Source: DASSUW01 sp963774155 (lineage in GTDB: Bacteria > Actinomycetota > Thermoleophilia > Solirubrobacterales > Solirubrobacteraceae). Taken from it: a stretch of DNA of 64,000 bases. The notes below the pieces were generated by a model. That model worked only from the letters and a program-made list of their open reading frames with translations. It was not told where the DNA came from and ran no database searches. Where the stretch lies: the NCBI GenBank assembly GCA_963774155.1, contig CAVZDW010000013.1, positions 1 through 64,000 of the forward strand, written 5' to 3'. Both the position numbers and the translations under genes were made by a program. Every line of letters begins with the position of its first letter. Position 1 is the stretch's first letter. This document shows, piece after piece, positions 1 through 8,455 of this stretch.

Positions 1-104
1 CCCGCGTGCTGGCCGAGGCCCGCGGGCTCGACTGGGTCGAGGTCGACCTCGCGACGCTGCGCGGCGAGCGCGAGCCCGCGCTCACGCTCTTCGGCGCCGC
101 CTAG
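1..104 (+). CDS. C-terminal end of a protein, possibly the EndoMS/NucS mismatch endonuclease
   Basis: Only the last 33 codons are present, reading in from the left edge and ending at the TAG at 102-104. The tail reads WVEVDLATLRGEREPALTLF followed by GAA. A hydrophobic-acidic strand, then LRG, then a terminal LTLF-like motif resembles the C-terminus of actinobacterial NucS, where a terminal LxLF-type peptide binds the replication clamp. That likeness is from memory and rests on a short stretch, so another nuclease or an unrelated protein is possible. The stop lies two bases from the end of the convergent YjbQ-type gene. Confidence 0.4.
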   Translation, partial: RVLAEARGLDWVEVDLATLRGEREPALTLFGAA

Positions 105-105
105 C

Positions 106-525
106 TCACTCGCCGTTCAGCGTGACCAGCAGCGACCGGGAGCCGCCGTGGTCGCGGTGCTCGCACAGGTAGACGCCCTGCCACGTGCCCAGGGCGAGCC
201 GGCCGTCACGCACCGGCAGCGAGAGCGACGGCCCGAGCAGCGAGGCCTTGATGTGGGCCGGCATGTCGTCCGGCCCCTCGACCGTGTGGGTCCAGTACGG
301 CTCGTCCTCGGGAACCGCCGCGTTGAACCACGCCTCGAAGTCGCGCCGGACGTCCGGCGACGCGTTCTCGTTGAGCGTCAGCGACGCCGACGTGTGCCGG
401 ATGAACAGGTGGGCGAGCCCGATCCGCAGCTCCCGCAGCTCCGGCACGCCGGCCACCACCTCGTCGGTGACGAGGTGGAAGCCGCGCGGCCGCGGTCGCA
501 AGCGGATCTCTCGCTGGGCCCACAC
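106..525 (-). CDS. YjbQ/UPF0047 family protein (secondary thiamine-phosphate synthase type)
   Basis: The 139-residue product has the whole UPF0047/YjbQ fold signature: LFIRHTSASLTLNENASPDV near residues 40-60, a WTHTVEGPDDMPAHIK segment near 80, and the C-terminal LGTWQGVYLCEHRDHGGSR. Family members have weak thiamine-phosphate synthase activity, but the real cellular role is unsettled. Length is normal for the family. The start is a GTG at 525 directly after the TAG of the upstream arylsulfotransferase-like gene (526-528), so the two are probably co-transcribed and translationally coupled. It converges on the gene entering from the left edge. Confidence 0.85.
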   Translation of the reverse strand: MWAQREIRLRPRPRGFHLVTDEVVAGVPELRELRIGLAHLFIRHTSASLTLNENASPDVRRDFEAWFNAAVPEDEPYWTHTVEGPDDMPAHIKASLLGPSLSLPVRDGRLALGTWQGVYLCEHRDHGGSRSLLVTLNGE

Positions 526-2292
526 CTAGCCAGGTTGTACCGCGACGGACGTGCCGAGAACCATGCCCGACGCGTCGAGCGCCCGGACGGCGACAAAGCT
601 GAACGCGCCCGGCGCGGTCAGCGACGTCTCGAAGCCGTCGCGCGGAGCCGAGCCGACCGGCGCGAGGGTCTCCGGCGTGGCGCCGCCGAGCAGCTCCCAG
701 CGCGCGACCTCGGTCGCGCCGTTCCAGCTCGCCCACGCCCGGACGCCGTCGTCACCGGCGTCGGCGGCCACGTTCGGGGCCGTTGCCGGGCGGCCGACCC
801 AGGCGGCGCGCTGCGCCCGGTAGCTGCCGTCGGTGGCGCCGGCGAACCGGGCGTTGAGCACGATGCGGCCGGTCCGCGTGAACTCCGTGATCATCGGGAT
901 CGCGCCCCAGGCCACGAGCATGTTGCCGTTCGCCTGGAGCCGGGCGCCGCCCTTGTTCGGCGCCGCCGGCCCGGCCGGGTGCTTGTAGCCGCGCAGGAGC
1001 CGCACCCGCTCGCGGCGCTCGTCCACGCGCAGCTTGATCGCGCGCGACTCCCCGCCGTCGGCCGGGCTGTCGACGTGGTTGTCGAAGACCGTCAGCTCGT
1101 TCTCGGAGATCCAGCGCGCGTCGTGCTGGCGGCAGAAGCGCGTGCTGCGGTCGATGGGGAAGTCGCTGCGGCGGCCGCCGAGCGTCCAGTGCACGGCTCC
1201 GCTGGTGCGGTCGATCTCGTACAGCGCGCACGTGTTGCGGGCGGAGACCAGCAGGTCGCCGTCCGGCGCCACGTCCACCGCGTTCATGTGGAAGTAGTCC
1301 CAGGCGTCCGGACCCCGAGGCCGGTCGCGGCTCTCCCCGAGCTTGACGTGATCGAGGCTGTGCCACTCGAAGAGGAGCCGGCCTGTCTCGAGGTCGATCT
1401 CCTGGATGACGTTGTCGAGGATCTCGCCGCTGCGGCGGCCGCCCCACGGCCGCAGGTCGCGCTCGACGCGGTTGTAGGCGAGCACGAGCGCGGTGCCCTC
1501 GGGCGTCAGCCGCATGTCGTGGATGTCGGCGCGGTAGCCGCCCAGGGCGCTGATCCGCGCGATCTCGCGGTAGGCCGAATCGAGCATCACGTAGTCGCCA
1601 TAGCCCCAGCCGGCCGCGAAGCGGCCCTCCCAGTACGTGAGCACCTGCTGGCCCCGGTAGTCCTGGACCTCGACGTCGAAGAGCTTCCGCTCGGCCGTGC
1701 GGCGCCGGAAGAAGACCGGCTCGCCGTCGTCGGTGGCGATGAGCGCGCCCTCAGGCCGCGGCCGCGCGTCGTCCCAGCCCGTGTTCATCACCAGATAGCC
1801 CGCGGCGCGGCCGGCGCGCCGCCGGTCCACGACCAGGCGCGGCGCGCGCAGGCTGGGATCGGAGCGGTAGGCGTGGTACGTGCCCCGCCGCGCGGGCGGG
1901 ACGCGCTTGTCGGAGCCCGCCGTGCCGGTCTCGAACTCGCCGCGCAGGATGGTGAAGCGGAAGTCGCCGTCGTCGCCGCCGCGCACGTTCAGGCCGGTGC
2001 GGACGGTGACCCGCTCGCCGGGCCGGAAGTCGCGGTCGGGCACGAAGCTCGCGCCGGTGCCGTCCGAGTGGGGGAGGATCTGGCCGGCGTGCGCGCCGCT
2101 GCGCGAGCCGGTCACCTCCACCGCCCCGATCCCCGCCGGCGCGATGCCGCGCAGGCTGATCTCGGTGCCGCGCTGGGCGGCCTTCGTGCCGGGCGCCGGG
2201 AACGCCTCGACCGGCGGCCCCTGCGCCGTGCTCGTCCCGCCTCCGGCGAGCGCCATCACGCCCACCACAGCCACCGCCGCGATCCTCTTCAT
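526..2292 (-). CDS. Secreted arylsulfotransferase (ASST) family protein
   Basis: The 588-residue product starts at the ATG at 2292 with a signal peptide (MKRIAAVAVVGVMALAGGG). An in-frame TTG four codons upstream is a weaker choice. The core matches the bacterial ASST-like beta-propeller family: IHDMRLTPEGTALVLAYNRV, then HMNAVDVAPDGDLLVSARNT, then IDRTSGAVHWTLGG and a following FCRQHDARW. Classical ASST transfers sulfate between phenolic compounds, but most actinobacterial members have no known substrate and I cannot confirm the catalytic histidine. The C-terminal 100 residues look like an added beta-rich domain. It is followed without a gap by the YjbQ-type gene and preceded by the ATL gene on the same strand. 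Confidence 0.8.
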   Translation of the reverse strand: MKRIAAVAVVGVMALAGGGTSTAQGPPVEAFPAPGTKAAQRGTEISLRGIAPAGIGAVEVTGSRSGAHAGQILPHSDGTGASFVPDRDFRPGERVTVRTGLNVRGGDDGDFRFTILRGEFETGTAGSDKRVPPARRGTYHAYRSDPSLRAPRLVVDRRRAGRAAGYLVMNTGWDDARPRPEGALIATDDGEPVFFRRRTAERKLFDVEVQDYRGQQVLTYWEGRFAAGWGYGDYVMLDSAYREIARISALGGYRADIHDMRLTPEGTALVLAYNRVERDLRPWGGRRSGEILDNVIQEIDLETGRLLFEWHSLDHVKLGESRDRPRGPDAWDYFHMNAVDVAPDGDLLVSARNTCALYEIDRTSGAVHWTLGGRRSDFPIDRSTRFCRQHDARWISENELTVFDNHVDSPADGGESRAIKLRVDERRERVRLLRGYKHPAGPAAPNKGGARLQANGNMLVAWGAIPMITEFTRTGRIVLNARFAGATDGSYRAQRAAWVGRPATAPNVAADAGDDGVRAWASWNGATEVARWELLGGATPETLAPVGSAPRDGFETSLTAPGAFSFVAVRALDASGMVLGTSVAVQPG

Positions 2293-2331
2293 GCCTGCAT
2301 CCAACCGCGTTGACCGGCGGAGTTGCGGTGG

Positions 2332-2598
2332 TCAGGGGATGCGGGCCGCGCGCATGTCGACGCGATCGCCCCGGAACGGGACCCCTTCGGCCTCCAGCAG
2401 CGCCCGCTGCCGCGCGCCTTTGGCGAGCGAGCCGTCCGCCCGCACGATGCGGTGCCACGGCACCGTCGGGTCGTCGCACTCCGCGAGCACGGCGCCGGCG
2501 AAGCGCGGGGCGCCGGGCGACACGTCGCCGTAGGCGCGGACGAACCCCTCCGGGGTCTCGCGGATGCGGGCGAGGACCCGCTCGGCACGCTCGGACAC
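2332..2598 (-). CDS. Alkyltransferase-like protein (ATL), MGMT DNA-binding domain without the acceptor cysteine
   Basis: This 88-residue protein is a lone MGMT/Ogt C-terminal domain. It has the helix-turn-helix part (GFVRAYGDVSPGAP), then VPWHRIVRADGSL, where the active-site PCHR of true O6-alkylguanine transferases is PWHR. Loss of the cysteine with a Trp in its place is the hallmark of ATL proteins, which bind O6-alkylguanine, flip it out and hand it to nucleotide excision repair instead of repairing it themselves. The start is GTG at 2598. It is divergent from the DUF1028 gene, and the arylsulfotransferase-like gene follows 39 bases downstream. Confidence 0.85.
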   Translation of the reverse strand: MSERAERVLARIRETPEGFVRAYGDVSPGAPRFAGAVLAECDDPTVPWHRIVRADGSLAKGARQRALLEAEGVPFRGDRVDMRAARIP

Positions 2599-2603
2599 CG
2601 GGA

Positions 2604-2609
2604 TATCCT
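2604..2609 (+). promoter_or_regulatory. Leaderless-type -10 box (TATCCT) for the DUF1028 gene
   Basis: TATCCT lies 6 bases before the ATG at 2616 and there is no purine-rich ribosome site between them. This spacing predicts transcription starting at or next to the start codon. Confidence 0.45.
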
Positions 2610-2615
2610 CGCGCG

Positions 2616-3506
2616 ATGCGCCACGGGACCTACTCGATCGTCGCCCTCGACCCCGAGACCGGCGAGCTCGGAGCCGCCGTCCAGTCGCACTGGTTCTCGG
2701 TCGGATCGCTCTGCATCTGGGCGCATCCGGGCGTCGGCGCGGTGGCGACGCAGTCCGTGGTCGAGCCCGCCTTCGGCCCGCACGCGCTGGCGCGCATGGC
2801 GGACGGCGCGAACGCCCGGGAGGCGCTCGACGCGCTCATCGCCGCCGATCCCCTGAGCGCGGTGCGCCAGGTCGGCGTGGTCGACGCCCGTGGCGGCGTG
2901 GCCGTCCACACCGGCCCGGACTGCATCCGGTGTGCGGGCGATGTGGCCGGCGCCCACTGGACCTGCCAGGCCAACATGATGGAGCGCGACACGGTCCCGC
3001 AGGCCATGTCGGCCGCGTTCGAGCAGGCGTCCGGAGACCTGGCCGATCGCCTCATGGCCGCCCTCGACGCCGCCGAGGGCGAGGGCGGCGATGTCCGCGG
3101 CCGCCAGTCCGCGGCGCTCCTCGTCGTGCCGCCGGAGGGCGAGCCGTGGCAGACCCGCGTCGACCTGCGCGTGGAGGACCATCGCGAGCCGCTCGCCGAG
3201 CTGCGGCGGCTGCTCGGTCTCCAGCGCGCCTATGAGCTGGCCGGCCGCGGCGACGAGCTGATGGCCTCCGACGACCCGGTGGCGGCCGGCGCGCTCTACC
3301 GGCGCGCGGCCGAGCTGGCGCCCGAGTCCGACGAGCTGCTCTTCTGGGCCGGCCTCGCGCTCGCCCAGTCGGGCGACCTCGAGGCGGGGACCGACGCCGT
3401 CCGCCGCGCGATCGACGTCCACGCCGGCTGGGCGCTCCTGCTCGAGCGCCTGTCCGAGGACTTCGCGCCCGCCGGACCGGCGGTCCGGCGGGCGCTGGGT
3501 CGCTAG
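2616..3506 (+). CDS. DUF1028 family Ntn-hydrolase-like protein with C-terminal TPR-like tail
   Basis: The 296-residue product begins MRHGTYSIVALDPETGELG and continues with GAAVQSHWFSVGS and GVGAVATQSVVEPAFGP, the conserved N-terminal part of DUF1028, a family placed in the Ntn-hydrolase superfamily with no firmly assigned substrate. Residues about 200-280 form helical pairs (LQRAYELAGRGDELMASDDP, then GALYRRAAELAPESDELLFW) like tetratricopeptide repeats, a common extension in this family. The ATG at 2616 is chosen because the conserved TYSIVA strand starts right after it and a TATCCT box precedes it. Confidence 0.8.
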   Translation: MRHGTYSIVALDPETGELGAAVQSHWFSVGSLCIWAHPGVGAVATQSVVEPAFGPHALARMADGANAREALDALIAADPLSAVRQVGVVDARGGVAVHTGPDCIRCAGDVAGAHWTCQANMMERDTVPQAMSAAFEQASGDLADRLMAALDAAEGEGGDVRGRQSAALLVVPPEGEPWQTRVDLRVEDHREPLAELRRLLGLQRAYELAGRGDELMASDDPVAAGALYRRAAELAPESDELLFWAGLALAQSGDLEAGTDAVRRAIDVHAGWALLLERLSEDFAPAGPAVRRALGR

Positions 3507-3510
3507 CGGG

Positions 3511-4200
3511 TCAGCAGATCACCTGCAGGTAGAACGCGACGGGCGTGCCCGTCTCCTCGGTGACCACGACCTGGTTGACGAGGGTGCCGGTGGCGCCGGC
3601 CGACTGCACGGCGAGCGCCTCGGGTGCCGCTCCGCTCGCGGTCGCCGTGTAGGAGCACTTGGAGACGTCGCGGTTGAGCGTCACGGTCGTCGCGTCGCCG
3701 TTGCGGGTCGCGGCGGTCGCGCCGCGGTTGGCGGCGATCACGGCGGTCTCCGACACGGCGGCGAAGAGCATGTCGGCCGTCCCGACGAAGTCCGTCGCCT
3801 CCTTGTCGTCGAGCTTGTCGGCGTTGAGGTTGGCGACCTTGCCGGTCGCGTTGGTCACGAACGGCACGCCGGTCGCGTCCTTGACGACGATCTCGCCCGC
3901 CTCCTTGCCGCCGGTCTCGAACTCGAAGGCCCGGCCGGTGGTGAGGTTGTTCGCGCGGATGCACGGCTCCGCGTTGCCGGTCTCGGCGCGACAACCGTAG
4001 ATGGCGCCGCCGCCCGCGCCGAGGTTGGACTGCCGCGTCGCGTACGAGCCGTTGCGGGCGATGATCTGGGTCTCGCGGGTCAGCTCACCGCCGGTGGGGT
4101 TGCGCTTGCCCATGATGAGGGAGCGACCCTCGCCGGCTCCGTACGCCACGGCGGGGATGCCGACGGCCAACACGAGTGCGCATATCAGGACTCTTCTCAT
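3511..4200 (-). CDS. Secreted protein of unknown function with an LNADKLDDKEA motif
   Basis: The 229-residue product has a clear signal peptide (MRRVLICALVLAVGIPAVAYGAG cut near residue 22). The mature part is beta-rich and low in charge, with four cysteines and the motif VANLNADKLDDKEATDFVGT near residues 120-140. Similar NADKLDGK-type motifs occur in many secreted actinobacterial and tail-fibre-like proteins, but no function follows from it. A GGAAGG ribosome site sits four bases before the ATG at 4200, unlike the many leaderless genes here. The oxoglutarate dehydrogenase gene ends just upstream, separated by a 22-base palindrome. Confidence 0.65.
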   Translation of the reverse strand: MRRVLICALVLAVGIPAVAYGAGEGRSLIMGKRNPTGGELTRETQIIARNGSYATRQSNLGAGGGAIYGCRAETGNAEPCIRANNLTTGRAFEFETGGKEAGEIVVKDATGVPFVTNATGKVANLNADKLDDKEATDFVGTADMLFAAVSETAVIAANRGATAATRNGDATTVTLNRDVSKCSYTATASGAAPEALAVQSAGATGTLVNQVVVTEETGTPVAFYLQVIC

Positions 4201-4211
4201 GCACCTTCCGA

Positions 4212-4233
4212 CAACTCGGCCGCGGCCGAGTTG
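4212..4233. terminator. 22-bp perfect palindrome after the oxoglutarate dehydrogenase gene
   Basis: The core AACTCGGCCGCGGCCGAGTT (4213-4232), extended by one C-G pair, is a perfect palindrome starting 3 bases after the TGA at 4237-4239. There is no T-run, so it is either a T-less terminator hairpin or an operator for the secreted protein gene starting at 4200. Confidence 0.45.
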
Positions 4234-4236
4234 CGG

Positions 4237-7200
4237 TCAGCGCTCGCCGGGGAGCTTGGCCGGGTTGACCGAGACCGGCGTCGTGAGATCGAGCGCGGTC
4301 CGGATGATCCGCGTCTGCTCGACGGTGTGGGCGGCGGGGTAGCCCTCGCCCGGCGAAGCGCGCTCGGGCCGGCCGACGTAGCCGAACTCGAGCGTCTGCG
4401 GGAGGATGTGCAGCAGGCGCGGCGACATGTGGGCGCGGGCGCCCATGTTGCGCGGCTCCTCCTGCGCCCACACGACCTCGCGCAGGTTGGGATAGCGCGA
4501 GACCTCCTCGAGGATCTGCTGCTGCGGGAACGGATAGAGGAGCTCCACGCGGGAGATCGCGACGCCCTCGTTGTTCTCGCGCGTCGCGTGGCCCTTGAGG
4601 TCGTAGTAGATCTTGCCGGTGCAGAGCACGAGGCGGGTGACCTTCTCCTCGTCGATCCGCGGCTCGGACAGCACGGGGAAGAAGCGCGACTCCGACAGGT
4701 GCTCGATCCGCGACGTCGCCTGCGGCATGCGCAGCAGCGACTTCGGGCTCATGATCACCAGCGGGCGCTGCTTGGCCACGCGCGCCTGGCGGCGCAGCAG
4801 GTGGAAGTACTGGGCCGGCGTCGTGAGGTTGGCGACGCGGATGTTGCCCTCGGCGGCGAGGATCAGGAAGCGCTCGAGCCGCGCCGAGGAGTGCTCCGGC
4901 CCCGAGCCCTCGTAGCCGTGCGGGAGCAGCAGCGTGAGGCGCGTGGTCTGGCCCCACTTGGAGAGGGCGGAGACGATGAACTGGTCGATGATGACCTGCG
5001 CGGAGTTCACGAAGTCGCCGAACTGCGCCTCCCAGAGCACGAGCGTCTCGGGCGCCTCCATCGAATAGCCGTACTCGAAGCCGAGGCAGGCGATCTCCGA
5101 CAGCGGCGAGTTGTGCAGCTCCATCGGCGCCGTCGCGTTCGGCAGGCTCTGGATCGGCGAGACCCGCTGGCCGGTCACGGCATCGTGCAGCACGAGGTGG
5201 CGCTGGGAGAACGTGCCGCGCTCGGAGTCCTGGCCGGTGAGTCGCACCGGGGTTCCCTCGGTGAGCAGCGACGCGTAGGCGAGCGCCTCGGCCTGCGCCC
5301 AGTCGATGCCGCCGTCGGGCCCGACCGTGTCGCGCCGGCGCTCGAGCTGCTTGACGAGCTTGGGATGGATGGTGAAGCCGGGGGGAACGGTCAGCAGCGC
5401 GTCGTTGAGCGTCCGCAGGATGTCGGCGTCGACCGCCGTCTTGACCTCCGGCGATGGCGAGCGGTCGAGCTCGTAGCCGCCGGTCGGCTGCTCGGCACCG
5501 GCGCCCTGCAGCTCCTCCTTGAGCGCCTTGTGCCGGCGCGCCAGCGAGTCCCAGGTCTCCTGCGCGAGCGCGTCCGTCTCCTCCTTGCTCATCACGCCCT
5601 GATCGACGAGCTGGGCGGCGAAGAGCTCGCGCACCGGCGTCTTCTTCTTGATGATCGCCGCCATCTCCGGCTGCGTATAGGCGGGCTCGTCGGCCTCGTT
5701 GTGGCCGAACCGCCGGTAGCCGATGAGGTCGATCATCACGTCGTGGCCGAACTCCTGGCGGAAGGCGAAGGAGAGCCGGACGGCCGAGACGCAGGCCTCC
5801 ACGTCGTCGGCGTTGACGTGGATGATCGGGACGTCGAAGCCCTTGGCGATATCCGAAGCCCACCGGGTGGAGCGCGAGTCGTCCGGGTCGGTGGTGAAGC
5901 CGACCTGGTTGTTCGTGATGATGTGCAGCGTGCCGCCGACGGTGTAGCCGTCGAGCGCCTGGAGGTTCAGCGTCTCGGACACGACGCCCTGGCCCGGGAG
6001 CGCGGCGTCGCCGTGCAGGATGATCGGGATCGCCGCGTTGGTGTCGAGCGAGGCGTGCGGACCCTTGCGCGAGGTCTGGACGGCGCGCGTGGCGCCCTCC
6101 ACGACCGGCCCGACGTACTCCAGGTGGCTCGGGTTGGACTCGAGGCGGACGATGATCGAGCCGTCGCCCTCCAGCTGGTAGGTCCCCTGGGCGCCGTGGT
6201 GGTACTTGACGTCGCCGGTTCCGCCCTGCGGGATCGTGGTCACGGCCTCGATCGACGAGGCTCCCTCGAACTCGCGGAAGATCGTCTCGTAGGCGCGGCC
6301 GAGGTTGTGGGCGAGCACGTTGAGGCGGCCACGGTGGGCCATGCCGAGGACGACCTCGCTCGCACCGGCCGTGGCGGCGAGCTGGATCATCTCGTCGAGC
6401 ATCGGGACCGTCATGTCCATGCCCTCGATGGAGAACTGCTTCTGGCCCAGATAGGCCTTGTGCATGAAGCGCTCGAGCGAGTCGACCTGGGTCAGGCGCC
6501 GCAGCAGCTTGCGCCGCTCGTCGTCCGAGAGCGGCGCGCGGAAGGCGCCGGACTCGATCTTCTCCCGCAGCCACATCCGCTGGCGGTGCGAGGCGATGTG
6601 CTCGATCTCGTAGGCGATCGTGCCGCAGTAGGTCTCGCGCAGGTGTGGCAGCGCGTCGGCCAGCGTCGCCCCCGGCACGTACGTGCGCAGGATCTTCGAG
6701 GGGATCTGGCGCATGATCTCCTCGGTGAGGCCGAGCGGCTCGGGATCGAGCGCCGGATCGCCCTCTGGCTCGCCGCCCAGCGGGTCGAGCCGGGCCGCGA
6801 GATGCCCGTGGGTGCGGTGCGCCTTGATCAGCGAGGTCGCGGCCTGCACGGCCTGCAGGAGCTGCTCGCTCGGCACGTCGGCGGGCGCCGCGGCCGGAGC
6901 CGGCGCCTCGCGGGCGGGGACGATCTTCGGCTGCGGCGGCGCCGGGGCGGCGCCGAGCGCGGCCCCGAGATCGGAGAAGACCGCCTCGTAGAACTCGTGC
7001 TCGCCCTGCAGGTACTGCTCGACCACCTGCAGGAACTGGCCGGACTCCGCGCCCTGGATGATGCGATGGTCGTAGGTCGACGTCATCGTCATCACCTTGT
7101 CGGCGCCGATCTGCGCGCCGACGCCGGCGAGGCCGGGCGGGTAGCCGATCGCGCCGGTGGCCACGATCGTGCCCTGGCCCTTCATCAGGCGCGGGACCGA

Positions 7201-8448
7201 CGCGATGGTGCCGATGCCGCCCGGGTTGGTGAGCGACACGTTCGCGCCCTGCAGGTCGTCCGCGGTCAGCGCGTTGTCGCGCGCGCGGGCGATCAGGTCG
7301 TTGAAGGCGTCGAGGAAGCCCTGGAAGGAGAGGCGGCCCGCGTCCCGGATGACCGGGACCATCAGCGTGCGCCCGCCGTCCTTGCGCTCGACGTCGACGG
7401 CGATGCCGAGGTTGACCTGGCCGGCGTCCAGCACGTGCGGCTTGCCGTCGATCTCCTCGAACGAGCGGGCCATGACCGGCATCTGCTCGGTGGCCGCGCG
7501 GGCGATGGCGTAGGCGATCAGGTGCGTGAAGGAGACGCGCTGGCCGGCCTCCTTGAGCTGCTTGCGGCGGGCGTCGAGCGTCGTGACGGCGATCGTGCGG
7601 AAGGAGGTCGCGGTCGGGATCGAGCGCGACTCGTCCATGTAGCGCGCGAGCATCGCGCTGGCGCCCTTGAGGAGCTTGGCCTCGGCGGGGGCGGCGCCGT
7701 TGGACTCCGCGGCCAGCACGTCGGCCTTCGAGATGCGGCCCGCGGGGCCGGAGCCCTGGACCTTCGAGACGTCGACGCCCAGCGCGTCGGCCACACGGGC
7801 GGCGACGGGGGTGATCTTGACCTCGTCGGGGATGGGCGCGGGCGCGGAGCCCTGCGGGCGTGGCGCGGCCGTCGGCTCGGGCGCCTTGGCCGGCGCGGCC
7901 GTGGCGCCGTTCGACGTGGTCATGCGCGCGATGACCTGGCCGACGGTCACCGTGTCGCCCGCCTGCGCGAGGATCTCCTCGATCACGCCGGACGCGGGCG
8001 CCGGGACCTCGGCGTCCACCTTGTCGGTGGAGATCTCGACGATCGTCTCGTCCTCTGAGACCGATTCGCCGGGCTCCTTCGCCCACTCGAGGATCGTCCC
8101 CTCGCTCACCGACTCGCCCATGGCCGGCATGACGATCTCGAGCGTCTCGCCCTCGCTGGACGCGGGGGCCTCTTCGGCCTCGGCGGCCGGCGCGCTCCCG
8201 TTCGGCGAGATCTCGGCGAGCACCGAGCCGACCGCGACGGTGTCGCCCTCCGCGGCGTGGATCTTGATGACGGTGCCCGTGGCGGGAGCGGGGACTTCGG
8301 CGTCGACCTTGTCCGTCGAGATCTCGACCAGCACCTCGTCGGCCGCGACCTCATCGCCTTCCTGTTTGTGCCATTCCAGGACGGTGCCCTCGGAAACCGA
8401 GTCACCCATCTGCGGCATGGTCACTTCGACCGTTGTGTTGACCGCCAT
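4237..8448 (-). CDS. kgd: Multifunctional 2-oxoglutarate dehydrogenase: two lipoyl domains, E2 succinyltransferase and E1 in one chain
   Basis: The 1403-residue protein joins components normally split over two proteins. Two lipoyl domains come first, with lipoyl lysines K47 and K143 in identical STDKVDAEVPAPA motifs. An E3-binding domain (TPVAARVADALGVD, near 210) follows, then a succinyltransferase domain ending in STYDHRIIQGAESG near 460. The E1 thiamine-diphosphate part occupies 590-1403, with MAHRGRLNVLAH near 702, LHGDAALPGQG near 812 and GYRRFGHNE. It should convert 2-oxoglutarate to succinyl-CoA in the TCA cycle, needing only a separate E3. Mycobacterial Kgd and corynebacterial OdhA have the E2-E1 fusion but lack lipoyl domains. 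The ATG at 8448 starts the first lipoyl strand. A TATGGT box (8460-8465) precedes it. Confidence 0.95.
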   Translation of the reverse strand: MAVNTTVEVTMPQMGDSVSEGTVLEWHKQEGDEVAADEVLVEISTDKVDAEVPAPATGTVIKIHAAEGDTVAVGSVLAEISPNGSAPAAEAEEAPASSEGETLEIVMPAMGESVSEGTILEWAKEPGESVSEDETIVEISTDKVDAEVPAPASGVIEEILAQAGDTVTVGQVIARMTTSNGATAAPAKAPEPTAAPRPQGSAPAPIPDEVKITPVAARVADALGVDVSKVQGSGPAGRISKADVLAAESNGAAPAEAKLLKGASAMLARYMDESRSIPTATSFRTIAVTTLDARRKQLKEAGQRVSFTHLIAYAIARAATEQMPVMARSFEEIDGKPHVLDAGQVNLGIAVDVERKDGGRTLMVPVIRDAGRLSFQGFLDAFNDLIARARDNALTADDLQGANVSLTNPGGIGTIASVPRLMKGQGTIVATGAIGYPPGLAGVGAQIGADKVMTMTSTYDHRIIQGAESGQFLQVVEQYLQGEHEFYEAVFSDLGAALGAAPAPPQPKIVPAREAPAPAAAPADVPSEQLLQAVQAATSLIKAHRTHGHLAARLDPLGGEPEGDPALDPEPLGLTEEIMRQIPSKILRTYVPGATLADALPHLRETYCGTIAYEIEHIASHRQRMWLREKIESGAFRAPLSDDERRKLLRRLTQVDSLERFMHKAYLGQKQFSIEGMDMTVPMLDEMIQLAATAGASEVVLGMAHRGRLNVLAHNLGRAYETIFREFEGASSIEAVTTIPQGGTGDVKYHHGAQGTYQLEGDGSIIVRLESNPSHLEYVGPVVEGATRAVQTSRKGPHASLDTNAAIPIILHGDAALPGQGVVSETLNLQALDGYTVGGTLHIITNNQVGFTTDPDDSRSTRWASDIAKGFDVPIIHVNADDVEACVSAVRLSFAFRQEFGHDVMIDLIGYRRFGHNEADEPAYTQPEMAAIIKKKTPVRELFAAQLVDQGVMSKEETDALAQETWDSLARRHKALKEELQGAGAEQPTGGYELDRSPSPEVKTAVDADILRTLNDALLTVPPGFTIHPKLVKQLERRRDTVGPDGGIDWAQAEALAYASLLTEGTPVRLTGQDSERGTFSQRHLVLHDAVTGQRVSPIQSLPNATAPMELHNSPLSEIACLGFEYGYSMEAPETLVLWEAQFGDFVNSAQVIIDQFIVSALSKWGQTTRLTLLLPHGYEGSGPEHSSARLERFLILAAEGNIRVANLTTPAQYFHLLRRQARVAKQRPLVIMSPKSLLRMPQATSRIEHLSESRFFPVLSEPRIDEEKVTRLVLCTGKIYYDLKGHATRENNEGVAISRVELLYPFPQQQILEEVSRYPNLREVVWAQEEPRNMGARAHMSPRLLHILPQTLEFGYVGRPERASPGEGYPAAHTVEQTRIIRTALDLTTPVSVNPAKLPGER

Positions 8449-8455
8449 CCTGGCT

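Noticed and set aside
148..2313. Long open frame of 721 codons on the plus strand opposite the YjbQ and arylsulfotransferase-like genes
   Set aside because: Arg/Ala/Val-rich composition with no domain; it is the antisense shadow of two genes with clear family motifs, as expected in very GC-rich DNA.
4085..8086. Open frames over 1,200 codons on both strands across the oxoglutarate dehydrogenase gene
   Set aside because: Both are shadows: the genuine frame has every E1, E2 and lipoyl motif, the others are low-complexity Arg/Ala sequence.
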